The notes beneath the pieces were generated by a model that had not been told where the DNA came from, did no database searches, and saw nothing but the letters and a program-made list of their open reading frames with translations. The translations under genes and the position numbers were made by a program. Source: Photobacterium damselae (GTDB lineage Bacteria > Pseudomonadota > Gammaproteobacteria > Enterobacterales > Vibrionaceae). Taken from it: DNA of 64,000 bases. Location of the stretch: contig NZ_PYOG01000001.1 in NCBI RefSeq assembly GCF_003026815.1, positions 1 through 64,000 on the forward strand, given 5' to 3'. This document shows positions 19,797-29,933 of the stretch, piece by piece (position 1 is the first letter of the stretch; every line of letters begins with the position of its first letter).

Positions 19797-21212
19797 ATGT
19801 CGATGAAAACCAGCAACGTGAAATTCAAAGAACGAATTCATGTAAAAATGCAAGATGAGTTCATGCTGAAGTCTGTAGCCAATGCTCAGGAACGCATGTT
19901 CAAAAACCGCGCTATCGCCGCTGAAAAACTGGGTAACTGGGAAGAGTGGCGCGAAATGGGTATGGATATCCGTAATCACGTACTAGAAAACCTAGACTAC
20001 TACCTACAACAACTGAGTGACAATGTTCAGAAAAATGGTGGTCATGTATTCTTTGCTCGCACAGCAGAAGAAGCGACTAACTATGTTGAGAACATCATCA
20101 AGCAAAAGAACGCAAAGAAGGTTGTTAAGTCTAAGTCGATGGTGACAGAAGAGATCAGCCTAAACAAAATCATCGAACGTAATGATTGTGATGTGGTTGA
20201 AACTGACCTTGGCGAATACATTCTTCAAGTTGATGATTGCGATCCACCATCACACATCGTGGTACCAGCGCTACATAAAAACCGTGACCAAATTCGTGAT
20301 ATCTTCAATGACAAATTAGGTTATGAAGGCACAAGCGATCCTGAAGAGATGACTCGCTTTGTCCGTAATCATATTCGTCATGACTTCTTAGAAGCTGATA
20401 TTGGTATTACTGGCTGTAACTTTGCCGTTGCTGAATCTGGAACCATTTCTCTAGTGACTAACGAAGGTAACGCACGTTTAGCCACCAGCCTGCCTAAAAC
20501 TCACATTGCGGTTATGGGTATGGAGCGTATTGTTCCAACTTTTGAAGAGCTAGACATTGTTGTGAGTCTGCTATGTCGAAGTGCCGTAGGTCTGCCACTA
20601 ACAGGTTATGTTACTGCGCTAACCGGCCCTCGTGAAGCCGATCAAATTGATGGCCCTGAAGAGTTTCACTTAGTGATTCTAGATAACGGCCGCTCTGATA
20701 TTCTAGGTTCTGAATTCCGTGCAATTCTACGTTGTGTACGTTGTGCCGCTTGTGTAAACACATGTCCAGCATACCGTCACATTGGTGGTCAATCTTACGG
20801 TTCTATCTACTCTGGCCCTATCGGTGCTGTACTATCGCCATTACTTGGTGGTTACGACGATTTTAAAGACCTACCTTATGCGTGTAGCTTATGTAAAGCT
20901 TGTCATGATGTGTGTCCGGTTAAGATTCCACTATCAGATTTACTGCTAAAACATCGCCAAAAAATGGGCGAACTTAAGATTACCCCAACCGCAGAACGTG
21001 CAAGTGTGGGTGCCTTTAACTTCATTAACGCACGCCCAATTCTATGGGATACCGCAGTTAAAGTGGGTGCGAAAGCGGCAAGTGTGATGATCAAAGATGG
21101 CAAGATGCCATTTACAGCGGGTCCTCTAGCTGAATGGACTGAAGCACGAGATCTACCAACGCCAACGGGCGAATCATTCCGTAGTTGGTTTAAAAAGCGT
21201 AATCAAGGTTAA
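19797..21212 (+). CDS. lldF: lactate utilization iron-sulfur protein B (LldF/LutB)
   Basis: This 471-residue protein has an N-terminal LUD domain and two 4Fe-4S binding motifs, [16 protein letters not shown] (about 311-326) and [16 protein letters not shown] (about 361-376). It is the electron-transferring subunit of the LutABC complex. Its length fits E. coli YkgF (475). It ends at TAA 21210-21212, next to the lldG start, so lldF and lldG are closely coupled. Confidence 0.94.
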   Translation: MSMKTSNVKFKERIHVKMQDEFMLKSVANAQERMFKNRAIAAEKLGNWEEWREMGMDIRNHVLENLDYYLQQLSDNVQKNGGHVFFARTAEEATNYVENIIKQKNAKKVVKSKSMVTEEISLNKIIERNDCDVVETDLGEYILQVDDCDPPSHIVVPALHKNRDQIRDIFNDKLGYEGTSDPEEMTRFVRNHIRHDFLEADIGITGCNFAVAESGTISLVTNEGNARLATSLPKTHIAVMGMERIVPTFEELDIVVSLLCRSAVGLPLTGYVTALTGPREADQIDGPEEFHLVILDNGRSDILGSEFRAILRCVRCAACVNTCPAYRHIGGQSYGSIYSGPIGAVLSPLLGGYDDFKDLPYACSLCKACHDVCPVKIPLSDLLLKHRQKMGELKITPTAERASVGAFNFINARPILWDTAVKVGAKAASVMIKDGKMPFTAGPLAEWTEARDLPTPTGESFRSWFKKRNQG

Positions 21213-21226
21213 TGGAGCACAATATC

Positions 21227-21976
21227 ATGACAACTCAAAATGAAGATCGCATTTATAACCGCGATAGCTTTTTGAACAACATTGCACAAAAGCTAGGTCG
21301 TGAGCGTCAAACAACACCAGTTGAGCGTCCTGCGTTTCGTTATAACTGTCACCGTGAAGTGATGGCTGATAAATCCGCAGATGAATTACGCGATACCTTA
21401 GTGCAATACACAGAAACGGCACTAGGTTCACACGCTGTTGTTACCACTAAAGCAAAACTTACTGAAGATCTACGCAATATCTGTGTTAGTTACAGTACTC
21501 ACCAAGAGACTGGCGAAGTTGAAGGTGAAACGATCTTTTCGGCTGATCCTCGTCTACTTGCATTAATTAACCCGCTGGATTTAATTAGTGGAAAGCATAG
21601 TGTACACGTATGGGATGCTGAGGCGGGATTTAATGCAAACATCGAGGTTGCTGAACGAGCACAAGCGGGTGTAGTATTTGCAGAACAAGTACTTGCCGAG
21701 TCTGGCACCATGGTTTTATACAGCCAAGCAAGCCAAGGTCGCACAGTTAGCTTATTACCAGAAGCATCTGTTTTTGTTGTGCCGAAAAGTGCCATTGTAG
21801 CGCGAATGACTCAGGCTACAGATAAGCTTCATAAGATGGCACAAAATGGTGAACGTATTCCGTCTTGTGTGAACTTTATTTCAGGTCCTAGCTCAACAGC
21901 TGATATTGAGCTGATCAAAGTTGTAGGTGTGCATGGGCCCGTCTATGCCACTTATGTCATTATTGATGATATGTAA
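21227..21976 (+). CDS. lldG: lactate utilization protein C (LldG/LutC)
   Basis: This third subunit of LutABC, a LUD-domain protein of about 249 residues, has the family hallmarks NRDSFLNNIAQKLGR at the start, then AESGTMVLYS and SLLPEASVFVV. ATG 21227 has GGAG nine bases upstream. ATG 21212, overlapping the lldF stop, is a possible longer start. No D-lactate dehydrogenase gene follows, so this cluster handles L-lactate only. A terminator lies at 22054. Confidence 0.92.
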   Translation: MTTQNEDRIYNRDSFLNNIAQKLGRERQTTPVERPAFRYNCHREVMADKSADELRDTLVQYTETALGSHAVVTTKAKLTEDLRNICVSYSTHQETGEVEGETIFSADPRLLALINPLDLISGKHSVHVWDAEAGFNANIEVAERAQAGVVFAEQVLAESGTMVLYSQASQGRTVSLLPEASVFVVPKSAIVARMTQATDKLHKMAQNGERIPSCVNFISGPSSTADIELIKVVGVHGPVYATYVIIDDM

Positions 21977-22053
21977 TAAACCAATACATACCACCAGTTA
22001 TGGCAAATCACTAGTAGGATGCTAGTGGGTTAAGCACATACGGGAATAAGAAT

Positions 22054-22085
22054 AACGCAGTCTATAACGGGCTGCGTTTTTTTAT
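22054..22085 (+). terminator. terminator after lldG
   Basis: AACGCAG (22054-22060) pairs with CTGCGTT (22072-22078), followed by a run of seven T (22077-22083). It ends the lldEFG transcript. Confidence 0.85.
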
Positions 22086-22201
22086 ATTTATCGATTTGTA
22101 TAAATTGTTAGTCACTCAAGTATAACATTCAAATAGAGTAACTTTACCTATCTCTATAATTTCAAGGTATAATCACTAGGATATTATAAAGAGATCCCGC
22201 T

Positions 22202-23104
22202 ATGCCTCAAATTGATGATTTAGTTCTATTTACCCAGGTTATTGAGCACGGTTCATTTAGTAAAGTTGCTGAACTCAACAGCATTACTAAATCAGTTGTG
22301 AGCAAACGAATCAGTAAATTGGAATCAGAACTTGGTATTCAACTTATTTATCGAACCACCCGTAAGCTCACTATCACAGAGGCTGGTGAGGTGCTTTATC
22401 ATCGTGCAAAGTCTATTAGCCAAGTCGCACAATCGGCTTTTGATGCGGTAACAGGTTACAGCGAGGCGCTCTCAGGGACGATTAAAATGTCGGTTCCAAC
22501 CATTTCGGGTGAATTACTATTAGCAGAATCTGTATCTGAATTTTGTAAAAAGCATCCGGGGCTAACGGTTAATATGTCGCTTGATAACCATTTTGTTGAT
22601 CTGGTGGCGGGTAACTTTGATTTAGTGATTCGTACCGGTTATTTAGAAGATTCTAGCCTCATTGCTCGTCATATTTTTAACTCTCGTTGGGTTCTATGTG
22701 CCTCTCCTGAGTATTTGGCCCAACACGGTATTCCAAACACGCCTAAAGATTTACTGCGCCACAACTGCTTAGGCTATAACCATCAAGCATCAGGCTCCTT
22801 TGACTGGCAGTTTATTCGTAATGATGAGGTCTATACCCTTCGTGTTGCGGGTAATTTCTCATCTGATAACGCAGCGGCACTTAAAAAGGTCGCATTGGCA
22901 GGAAATGGTATCGCCTATCTCCCCACCTGCTTAGTCTATGATGAACTTCATAATGAAAAGCTGGTTGAAATTTTATCTGAACATGCTGGTAAAGTGGTCG
23001 GAATTTACGCGGTTTACCCTTATACCAAAAAGCCAGCAAAACGAATCCAAGCTTTAATTGAACATATTCGTGAGAGTTATATGGAGATTAAAGAGAAGTT
23101 TTAG
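22202..23104 (+). CDS. LysR-family transcriptional regulator
   Basis: This 300-residue regulator has an N-terminal winged helix (FSKVAELNSITKSVVSKRISKLESEL) and a substrate-binding domain of the LysR type. The sequence LVFTQVIEHGSFSKVAEL... with C-terminal YTKKPAKRIQALIEHI resembles the DsdC/AaeR-like group that often acts next to metabolic operons. It is transcribed in the same direction as lldEFG, after a terminator, so it probably has its own promoter. Control of the lactate cluster is a guess from position. Confidence 0.85.
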   Translation: MPQIDDLVLFTQVIEHGSFSKVAELNSITKSVVSKRISKLESELGIQLIYRTTRKLTITEAGEVLYHRAKSISQVAQSAFDAVTGYSEALSGTIKMSVPTISGELLLAESVSEFCKKHPGLTVNMSLDNHFVDLVAGNFDLVIRTGYLEDSSLIARHIFNSRWVLCASPEYLAQHGIPNTPKDLLRHNCLGYNHQASGSFDWQFIRNDEVYTLRVAGNFSSDNAAALKKVALAGNGIAYLPTCLVYDELHNEKLVEILSEHAGKVVGIYAVYPYTKKPAKRIQALIEHIRESYMEIKEKF

Positions 23105-23130
23105 TGGTAAATATTATTTAAATGGCAAGT

Positions 23131-23165
23131 AAAAAGAGTTAGCCCAACCACTAACTCTTTTTTTA
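23131..23165 (+). terminator. terminator after lysR
   Basis: AAAAAGAGTTAG (23131-23142) pairs with CTAACTCTTTTT (23151-23162), and the T-run continues. It also faces the convergent end of the mlc gene. Confidence 0.9.
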
Positions 23166-23186
23166 TCTGCAAGGTAAGTAAACGCC

Positions 23187-24401
23187 CTACCCTTCAATTA
23201 ACTTCATTAATAGGTGACCATCATACATTGCCTGCTTAACTAAGGCGGCCCCAGGCATGGTTGCTTGTGTATAAAAACAACTTTCCATAATATCTAAATC
23301 ACGGTTGTACAGCGGGATCGACTGAGTTCGAACGCATTCCATAATAGCTGGATATAACACACTTTTAGCACGATTAAATTCGCCACCAATTAAGATGCGC
23401 TGTGGGTTAAACAAATTCACCATAATCGCAATGGCTTGACCTAAATTATGGCCTAACTCAGAGATAATTTGTCGTGCTAATGCATCCCCTTCAACCGCAG
23501 CATCACAAATACGTTCAATGGTCACTTTTCCACCATGCAGTGACGATGGGTGGCCATCACGAAGACACTGTTCTGTTTGCTCAAGAACCGCTTGAAGACT
23601 GGCAACGGTTTCTAAACAGCCATGATTGCCACAAAAACAGCGGCGACCAAATGGCTTTATTTGAATGTGTCCAAGTTCACCTACGTTACCAATACTGCCT
23701 TGAAGCACGCTGTCATCAAGCACAATACCCGCACCAACCCCATGATGAATCGATATAAGCAGTGAATTGGCTACCCCTTGAGAGTGCCCAAACAACTTTT
23801 CAGCCAATGCCCACGAGCGAGTATCATTGCCAATAAAAACAGGGAGCCCTGTCGCCTGATGGATAACAGGCCCTAACGGCAAGTTTTTTACATCATAGTG
23901 AGGCATTTGCAACACCATGCCTTCTTTAGCATTAACAAGTCCTGGTAATGAAACGGCAATGGCGGTAATTCGATCAAGCTCACTCACATGTCGGGCGAAG
24001 AAAATATTGATCTCACCAAGGAGTTTCTCAATAAGATCATCTTGATGCAATTCTGAGATCTCTTGACGCTCTTCCACTAAAATATCGCCACCCAATTCAT
24101 GCAAAGCGATGGTTAAATAACCTCGACCTATACGAATTGAGAGAAATTGCCACCCCTCATTATTAGGAATTAAACCAATGGCAGGTCGACCTCGGCTGGT
24201 CGATTCTTGGTATTGGGTCTCTTTGATCAGATGAGCATCAATTAATTCACGAGTGATTTTAGTGATACTTGCTGGAGCCAACTGACTTCTTTTTGAAAGC
24301 TCAATGCGCGATATAGGGCCGTATAAATCGATAAGCTTATAGACGCTCCCGGCATTGTTTCTTTTTATGTGATCTATGTGTCCTGGTTGGGCGACATACA
24401 T
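23187..24401 (-). CDS. mlc: ROK-family repressor Mlc
   Basis: This 404-residue protein is very similar to E. coli Mlc (406). The winged-helix head QPGHIDHIKRNNAGSVYKL contains the recognition helix region SQLAPASITKITREL. The ROK domain has the zinc site CFCGNHGCLET and the sugar-kinase-like GHIQIKPFGRR. Mlc represses glucose and mannose PTS genes and is inactivated by binding to dephosphorylated EIICB(Glc). It is transcribed alone, divergent from queE. No PTS genes are in the window. Confidence 0.93.
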   Translation of the reverse strand: MYVAQPGHIDHIKRNNAGSVYKLIDLYGPISRIELSKRSQLAPASITKITRELIDAHLIKETQYQESTSRGRPAIGLIPNNEGWQFLSIRIGRGYLTIALHELGGDILVEERQEISELHQDDLIEKLLGEINIFFARHVSELDRITAIAVSLPGLVNAKEGMVLQMPHYDVKNLPLGPVIHQATGLPVFIGNDTRSWALAEKLFGHSQGVANSLLISIHHGVGAGIVLDDSVLQGSIGNVGELGHIQIKPFGRRCFCGNHGCLETVASLQAVLEQTEQCLRDGHPSSLHGGKVTIERICDAAVEGDALARQIISELGHNLGQAIAIMVNLFNPQRILIGGEFNRAKSVLYPAIMECVRTQSIPLYNRDLDIMESCFYTQATMPGAALVKQAMYDGHLLMKLIEG

Positions 24402-24630
24402 GTCAGTACTCCGTAATACAAATCGAGAGAAAAGCGTCGAAAATGAATTTTTTTACTTTGCGAAGTAATTGTGAAGTCTTTCATGCCAACTCCGTGATAT
24501 CCATCACGTGGAAACAATAAAAGACAACAGATCAGGCTTCTGCCATAATATCGACCAGTGAGAAAATTTCTTCTCTAAAATAAAGAAGAGCTCTATTTAT
24601 TCATTTTGTTCTAACGACATGAGGTTTATC

Positions 24631-25299
24631 GTGTACAAACTAAACGAAGTCTTTGAGACCATTCAAGGTGAAGGCGTATTTACTGGTGTTCCAGCCATTT
24701 TTGTACGTTTACAAATTTGCCCTGTTGGCTGTTCATGGTGTGATACCAAGCAGACCTGGTCAGCAGAGCCTCAAGACTTTACAACGTTAGATCGCATTAT
24801 GGCGAAAACCGGTGATTCACCATTGTGGACAGAGATCGACGCACAGGGCATTGTCTCTTTGTTACAAGATCAAGGCTATACCGCAAAACATGTGGTCATC
24901 ACAGGTGGTGAGCCATGCATTTATGATTTACGTCCATTAACTCAAGCGTTAGAAGCATCTGGCTATCAGTGCCAAATTGAAACCAGTGGTACTTCTGAGG
25001 TTCAAGCAACGGAAGCAACTTGGGTAACAGTTTCTCCAAAGATCAATATGAAAGGCAAATTGCCAGTATTGGAAAAGGCGTTATCACGAGCAAACGAAAT
25101 TAAGCATCCTGTTGGTACCCAAAAAGACCTAGATCAACTGGATGAATTGCTCAATGGTGTTGCTTTACGATCTGATGTAACCATTGCACTGCAACCTATT
25201 AGCCAAAAACCAAGAGCAACCGAACTTTGTATTGAGACCTGTATTAAACGCAACTGGCGATTATCTATACAGACTCACAAATACTTAGCCATTGCTTAG
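24631..25299 (+). CDS. queE: 7-carboxy-7-deazaguanine synthase QueE
   Basis: This radical-SAM enzyme of the queuosine pathway turns 6-carboxytetrahydropterin into 7-carboxy-7-deazaguanine. The cluster motif CPVGCSWCDTK is present, and ITGGEPCIYDL and the C-terminal WRLSIQTHKYLAIA match the E. coli protein. A GTG start at 24631 has GAGG six bases upstream and aligns with the E. coli N-terminus (222 against 223 residues). ATG 24619 would add four residues and lacks a ribosome site. It stands alone; queC and queD are not nearby. Confidence 0.93.
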   Translation: MYKLNEVFETIQGEGVFTGVPAIFVRLQICPVGCSWCDTKQTWSAEPQDFTTLDRIMAKTGDSPLWTEIDAQGIVSLLQDQGYTAKHVVITGGEPCIYDLRPLTQALEASGYQCQIETSGTSEVQATEATWVTVSPKINMKGKLPVLEKALSRANEIKHPVGTQKDLDQLDELLNGVALRSDVTIALQPISQKPRATELCIETCIKRNWRLSIQTHKYLAIA

Positions 25300-25522
25300 A
25301 TTGGCATAACCGCCTATTATCAGTAATCAAATAAAATTTAATACCTAATACGTATTCGCATAAAAGTTGAGCGATTAATTGTACATTTCGAGACCATAGC
25401 GAAATTAATTATGGTTTCATACCCTTACAAGACTTGATGCCAAGCGTAAGAAAGGTAATATGGACACTTGGACTGTATATTAAGCACAATTTGATCGTGC
25501 CTTAACGGAGAAGAATTTAAAC

Positions 25523-26923
25523 ATGACTTACGCGCCTGTAACTGACGTGCTAAGCGGTAAACTAGCTGTAGACAGTGAAGTAACTGTTCGCGGTTGGATC
25601 CGTTCTCGTCGTGATTCCAAAGCTGGAATCTCTTTCCTTGCCATTTATGACGGCTCTTGTTTCAACCCGATTCAGGCCGTGGTTCCTAACGAGTTAAATA
25701 ATTACCAGTCTGAAGTGTTAAAACTGACTACTGGTTGCTCTGTTGAGGTTACTGGTAAAATTGTTGAATCTCCTGCTCAAGGTCAAGATTTTGAACTAGC
25801 AGCAACTGACGTTAAAGTCGTTGGTTGGGTTGAGGATGCTGATACTTACCCAATGGCGAAAACTCGTCACTCAATTGAGTATTTACGTGAAGTGGCTCAC
25901 CTACGCCCTCGCACAAACGTAATTGGTGCGGTTGCACGTGTACGTAACTGTCTAGCTCAAGCGATTCACCGCTTCTACCACGAGCAAGGTTTCTTCTGGA
26001 TGTCTGCTCCACTTATCACAGCATCTGACTGTGAAGGTGCTGGTGAGATGTTCCGTGTATCGACTCTAGATTTGGCTAATCTGCCAATGACAGATAAAGG
26101 CGATGTGGATTTTGACAAAGACTTCTTTGGTAAAGAAACATTCCTAACAGTATCTGGTCAGCTAAACGCTGAAGCTTATGCTTGTGCACTAAGCAAAGTA
26201 TACACTTTCGGTCCGACTTTCCGTGCTGAAAACTCAAACACAAGCCGCCACCTAGCTGAATTCTGGATGGTAGAGCCTGAAGTTGCTTTTGCAGAACTTG
26301 ATGATGTTGCAAAACTGGCTGAAGACATGCTGAAGTTTGTATTCAAAGCGGTACTAGAAGAGCGTCGTGACGATCTTGAGTTCTTCGCACAACGCATCGA
26401 CAAAGACGCAATCACTCGTCTAGAGCAATTTGTATCTTCTGACTTTGCTCAAGTTGATTACACTGATGCAATTAAGATCCTACAAGATTCTGGCCGTAAG
26501 TTTGAGTTCGACGTTGAGTGGGGCATTGATATGTCTTCTGAACACGAGCGCTTCCTTGCTGAAGAGCACTTCAAAGCTCCTGTAATCGTTAAGAACTACC
26601 CTAAAGACATCAAAGCGTTCTACATGCGTATGAACGAAGATGGCAAAACAGTAGCGGCGATGGATGTTCTAGCACCAGGTATCGGTGAAATCATCGGTGG
26701 TTCTCAGCGTGAAGAGCGTCTAGATATTCTTGATGCACGTATGCGTGAAATGAACATCGATCCAGAACACATGAACTGGTACCGTGACCTACGTCGCTAC
26801 GGTACAGTGCCTCACGCTGGTTTCGGTCTAGGCTTTGAGCGTCTAGTTTCTTACGTAACTGGCATGGGTAACGTACGTGATGTAATCCCATTCCCACGTA
26901 CTCCACGTTCTGCAAGCTTCTAA
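25523..26923 (+). CDS. asnS: asparaginyl-tRNA synthetase
   Basis: This class-IIb aminoacyl-tRNA synthetase has 466 residues, the same length as E. coli AsnS. An OB-fold anticodon-binding domain (about 1-110, [18 protein letters not shown]) precedes the catalytic core. Motif 2 is near [22 protein letters not shown] and motif 3 near [10 protein letters not shown]. Codon use in this gene is biased as in highly expressed genes. It is transcribed alone and ends at a strong hairpin. No regulatory leader was recognised. Confidence 0.97.
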   Translation: MTYAPVTDVLSGKLAVDSEVTVRGWIRSRRDSKAGISFLAIYDGSCFNPIQAVVPNELNNYQSEVLKLTTGCSVEVTGKIVESPAQGQDFELAATDVKVVGWVEDADTYPMAKTRHSIEYLREVAHLRPRTNVIGAVARVRNCLAQAIHRFYHEQGFFWMSAPLITASDCEGAGEMFRVSTLDLANLPMTDKGDVDFDKDFFGKETFLTVSGQLNAEAYACALSKVYTFGPTFRAENSNTSRHLAEFWMVEPEVAFAELDDVAKLAEDMLKFVFKAVLEERRDDLEFFAQRIDKDAITRLEQFVSSDFAQVDYTDAIKILQDSGRKFEFDVEWGIDMSSEHERFLAEEHFKAPVIVKNYPKDIKAFYMRMNEDGKTVAAMDVLAPGIGEIIGGSQREERLDILDARMREMNIDPEHMNWYRDLRRYGTVPHAGFGLGFERLVSYVTGMGNVRDVIPFPRTPRSASF

Positions 26924-26937
26924 TAGTTTGGAATGAT

Positions 26938-26965
26938 AAAAAGGCTGCTCTGTGCAGCCTTTTTT
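26938..26965 (+). terminator. terminator after asnS
   Basis: AAGGCTGC (26941-26948) pairs with GCAGCCTT (26954-26961), extended by flanking A and T runs. It lies 15 bases after asnS and 24 before thiM. Confidence 0.93.
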
Positions 26966-26988
26966 GTATTTGATAAAAGGAAATAGGC

Positions 26989-27795
26989 ATGGAGCAACAC
27001 GATTATCACTCTCTTATCATTCAATCTCTTGCAACGCTAAAACAGCAAAAGCCTCTGGTCGTTAATTTAACTAACTATGTGGTTATGAATAACACGGCCA
27101 ATGCCTTACTGGCTATTGGAGCCTCCCCTATCATGGCCCACAGTCGTGATGAACTGGCTGAACTCATGACGATTTCTGGTGCTCTTGTCATCAATATAGG
27201 AACCTTAGATAGCCATTGGATTCCACGAATGCATTTTGCTATCGAACAGGCTAATCGTTATAACAAACCTGTTGTTATTGATCCTGTTGGATGTGGAGCA
27301 AGTCAATTACGAACACAAACTGCTCAAGATTTAGTTGCCCTTGCTAATAACGTTACCATTCGTGGCAATGCATCAGAAATTATTGCATTAGCCGGTCACA
27401 TGAGTAATAGCAAAGGCGTTGATGCCCAAGACTCTACAACTCAAGCTTGCAGTGCTGCAAAACAACTGGCTCAGCAATATCAGTGCTGTGTTGTTATCTC
27501 TGGCGAAATAGACTATATCGTCGATGCTGGAACCACTGTCACCATCACAAATGGTCATGCCATGATGCCACATGTAACAGGAATGGGATGTACTCATACC
27601 GCGTTAACAGGCGCATTCGCTGCTATTGGAGAGACAACAGGAGTAACAGCAACAGCACTCTTAGGCATTGCTGGTGAAATTGCAGCCGAAAACTCAGCAG
27701 GCCCAGGCTCTTTACAAGTTAATTTACTCGATACGCTCTACCAATTAGATAGCGAGATCATTGAACACCGATTACGCTTATCTGTAATAGTCTGA
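26989..27795 (+). CDS. thiM: hydroxyethylthiazole kinase
   Basis: This 268-residue ribokinase-fold enzyme phosphorylates 4-methyl-5-(2-hydroxyethyl)thiazole in thiamine salvage. It shows [22 protein letters not shown] at the N-terminus, the central IDPVGCGAS and the ATP/anion-hole region [10 protein letters not shown]. Its length suits ThiM (262 in E. coli). AAGGA stands eight bases before the start. thiE follows after 24 bases on the same strand. The gap to asnS is too short for a TPP riboswitch, unlike the E. coli thiM leader. Confidence 0.93.
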   Translation: MEQHDYHSLIIQSLATLKQQKPLVVNLTNYVVMNNTANALLAIGASPIMAHSRDELAELMTISGALVINIGTLDSHWIPRMHFAIEQANRYNKPVVIDPVGCGASQLRTQTAQDLVALANNVTIRGNASEIIALAGHMSNSKGVDAQDSTTQACSAAKQLAQQYQCCVVISGEIDYIVDAGTTVTITNGHAMMPHVTGMGCTHTALTGAFAAIGETTGVTATALLGIAGEIAAENSAGPGSLQVNLLDTLYQLDSEIIEHRLRLSVIV

Positions 27796-27819
27796 GTATA
27801 TTCATCATGAGAGGATGAT

Positions 27820-28431
27820 ATGCATAATTACCGTTTATACTTAGTAACTGATGAAAATCAGGATATTGAAACCCTTAAATTTGTCATAAAAGAAGCCATT
27901 GCAGGTGGCGTAACTATGGTTCAATTAAGGGAAAAACATGGCAATGTTCAAGAATTTATTCACAGAGCACTTGTTGTTAAAGCTCTACTCATTGATACGG
28001 GAATTCCACTCATCATTAACGACCGTGTTGATGTCGCACTAGCTGTTGATGCAGATGGCATTCATCTTGGACAATCTGATATGCCCGTTGCGATTGCACG
28101 TCGCCTATTAGGTAAGGATAAGATCATTGGTCTATCTGTCGAAAACAGTCAACAGCTCGATGAGGCACAAAATTTGCCTATCGACTATATTGGGTTAAGT
28201 GCAATTTATCCAACACAGACCAAAACAGATACCGTTTATTACTGGGGAATTGATGGTCTCAAGCAAGCCGTTGAGACAACTTCTCTGCCTATTGTCGCCA
28301 TTGGTGGTATTAACGATAAAAATATAAGCAATGTATCGGCGACAAAAGTAGCAGGTGTCGCGCTTGTCTCTGCAATTGCTCATGCTAAATCACCTAAAGA
28401 AGCGTGCATTAAATTACTTCAAAAGATGTAA
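27820..28431 (+). CDS. thiE: thiamine-phosphate synthase
   Basis: This TIM-barrel enzyme joins HMP-pyrophosphate and thiazole phosphate to thiamine phosphate. Its 203 residues show QLREKHGN (pyrophosphate binding), INDRVDVALAVDADGIHLGQSD and IGLSVEN, then the PTQTKTD and IGGIN loops. It follows thiM in a two-gene salvage operon. ThiD, which would supply HMP-PP, is not in the window. A hairpin lies 42 bases after the stop. Confidence 0.95.
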   Translation: MHNYRLYLVTDENQDIETLKFVIKEAIAGGVTMVQLREKHGNVQEFIHRALVVKALLIDTGIPLIINDRVDVALAVDADGIHLGQSDMPVAIARRLLGKDKIIGLSVENSQQLDEAQNLPIDYIGLSAIYPTQTKTDTVYYWGIDGLKQAVETTSLPIVAIGGINDKNISNVSATKVAGVALVSAIAHAKSPKEACIKLLQKM

Positions 28432-28472
28432 TACCAAGCAAAAAATTCATAAAAAGAATAAATAAATACCAA

Positions 28473-28515
28473 TGAGGAATTATGCTGTGATAATTCCTCA
28501 ATGAATAATATTTTT
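28473..28515 (+). terminator. hairpin after thiE
   Basis: TGAGGAATTAT (28473-28483) pairs perfectly with ATAATTCCTCA (28490-28500). The T-run follows only about ten bases later (28510-28515), so its strength as an intrinsic terminator is uncertain. Confidence 0.6.
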
Positions 28516-28622
28516 TATTAATACCACAAAAAATACTCATCTTATTTTATACCTCTTGTTATTGAATTGCGTTCAATTAGGTATAAACTGCCTTGCTTCT
28601 TTTGCTACCCGACTCTAGAAGA

Positions 28623-29933
28623 ATGAACCAAGATTATCAACATAGTCTTACTCAATGTAAGCTATTTACTTTTTTTAAAATCTGTATTGTTAGTTTATTC
28701 TTGTTCTCTATTTGCTACCAAGGGTACAACATTTATCGTATAGAAAATCTGCAGCAAACTATTATCTCTACATACCAAGAGTTATTTTCGATCAGTCGTC
28801 GATTTTCTTCGTATTACAATAATGCTGAAGCTAAAAAAATGAACTCAGGCACCTATGAAAAACATGGTGTTAGTATCATTGTAAATCAAGAATCAGAAGT
28901 TAAATCTTTATCTAAAGGTATAAAAAAATTAAAATTTGAGCTGAACCGAGTGGCACCAAATAGTATTTGGACCATAGCTGTTCTTGAAAATCCGGCTCTT
29001 TATGGGCACTTTGACCCATTACGCCAAGAATATCGTGAAGATTACGCTACCTATACAAAAAATTCTCTTATGAATCGTATCGTGCGTATAGAAGGCATCG
29101 AAGATACATACAAGCATTTTTATGGTTGCAACATCAAAATGACCGATAGTTATCTTGAGCAAGGAACTAATAAAACTGTACGTACTATTTATTACCCTAT
29201 TTATAATGATAAAAAACTAGAATCAATTCTAGCCATTGATATTAAATCAAATCTAATTAGTAAAATAATCGATAGATATAACAAAAATGAATTAACTGTC
29301 ATCAACAATAACAATAAAATTCATAATATATACAATGTTAAATTTTTGATTCCTTGCGCATCAAATCAACCTATTATTATAGGAATCAATTATATTGATA
29401 TACTTAAGCGTTCATCTATGCTTGCTTTAGTGTTTTCAACAATAGTTTTTATATTTTATCTTAGTATTGAAAATAAAACGCACTTTTTGCAAAGAGATAA
29501 AATGACAGGATTCTACCGTCGAGATTTTTATGAAAATAAACTTAATAAATTAGATAATTTCTCAATGTTAATTATTGATATCGACAATTTCAAACAGATC
29601 AATGATACCTATGGTCATAAAAAAGGTGATGATATTATACATTACGTTGCCAAAAGGATTCTTGACAATATTAGACAAAAAGATATCGCTATCCGTTGGG
29701 GCGGTGAAGAATTCATTATTATATTTAATTCTATGGATTGTTCATCTCTTTACTCTCGTGCGGAATATATACGTAACTTGATTAGTAGAGAACCTATTTG
29801 TGGATTAGATATAACTATATCTATTGGTGGGTTATGCGAACAAGATACAACCTTTACTGAATCTTATAGACGAGCTGATGCCGCTTTATACGAATCTAAA
29901 CATAATGGAAGAAACCGAGTAACCATTATATGA
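28623..29933 (+). CDS. membrane diguanylate cyclase (GGDEF)
   Basis: This 436-residue protein makes cyclic-di-GMP. Two membrane helices (about 17-37 and 260-280) flank a periplasmic sensor region of some 220 residues with no recognised domain. The GGDEF domain follows (about 295-436), with active-site GGEEF and RQKD five residues before it, the usual inhibitory I-site. ATG 28623 is preferred over a TTG ten codons upstream. Its stop overlaps the start of the next gene, an EAL protein, in ATGA. The region is clearly more AT-rich than its neighbours. Confidence 0.88.
   Translation: MNQDYQHSLTQCKLFTFFKICIVSLFLFSICYQGYNIYRIENLQQTIISTYQELFSISRRFSSYYNNAEAKKMNSGTYEKHGVSIIVNQESEVKSLSKGIKKLKFELNRVAPNSIWTIAVLENPALYGHFDPLRQEYREDYATYTKNSLMNRIVRIEGIEDTYKHFYGCNIKMTDSYLEQGTNKTVRTIYYPIYNDKKLESILAIDIKSNLISKIIDRYNKNELTVINNNNKIHNIYNVKFLIPCASNQPIIIGINYIDILKRSSMLALVFSTIVFIFYLSIENKTHFLQRDKMTGFYRRDFYENKLNKLDNFSMLIIDIDNFKQINDTYGHKKGDDIIHYVAKRILDNIRQKDIAIRWGGEEFIIIFNSMDCSSLYSRAEYIRNLISREPICGLDITISIGGLCEQDTTFTESYRRADAALYESKHNGRNRVTII

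Noticed and set aside
24402-24630. preQ1 riboswitch before queE
   Set aside because: The conserved pseudoknot pieces of preQ1 classes were not found in this spacer.
26924-26988. TPP riboswitch before thiM
   Set aside because: Only 65 bases and mostly occupied by the asnS terminator; no THI-box sequence was seen.
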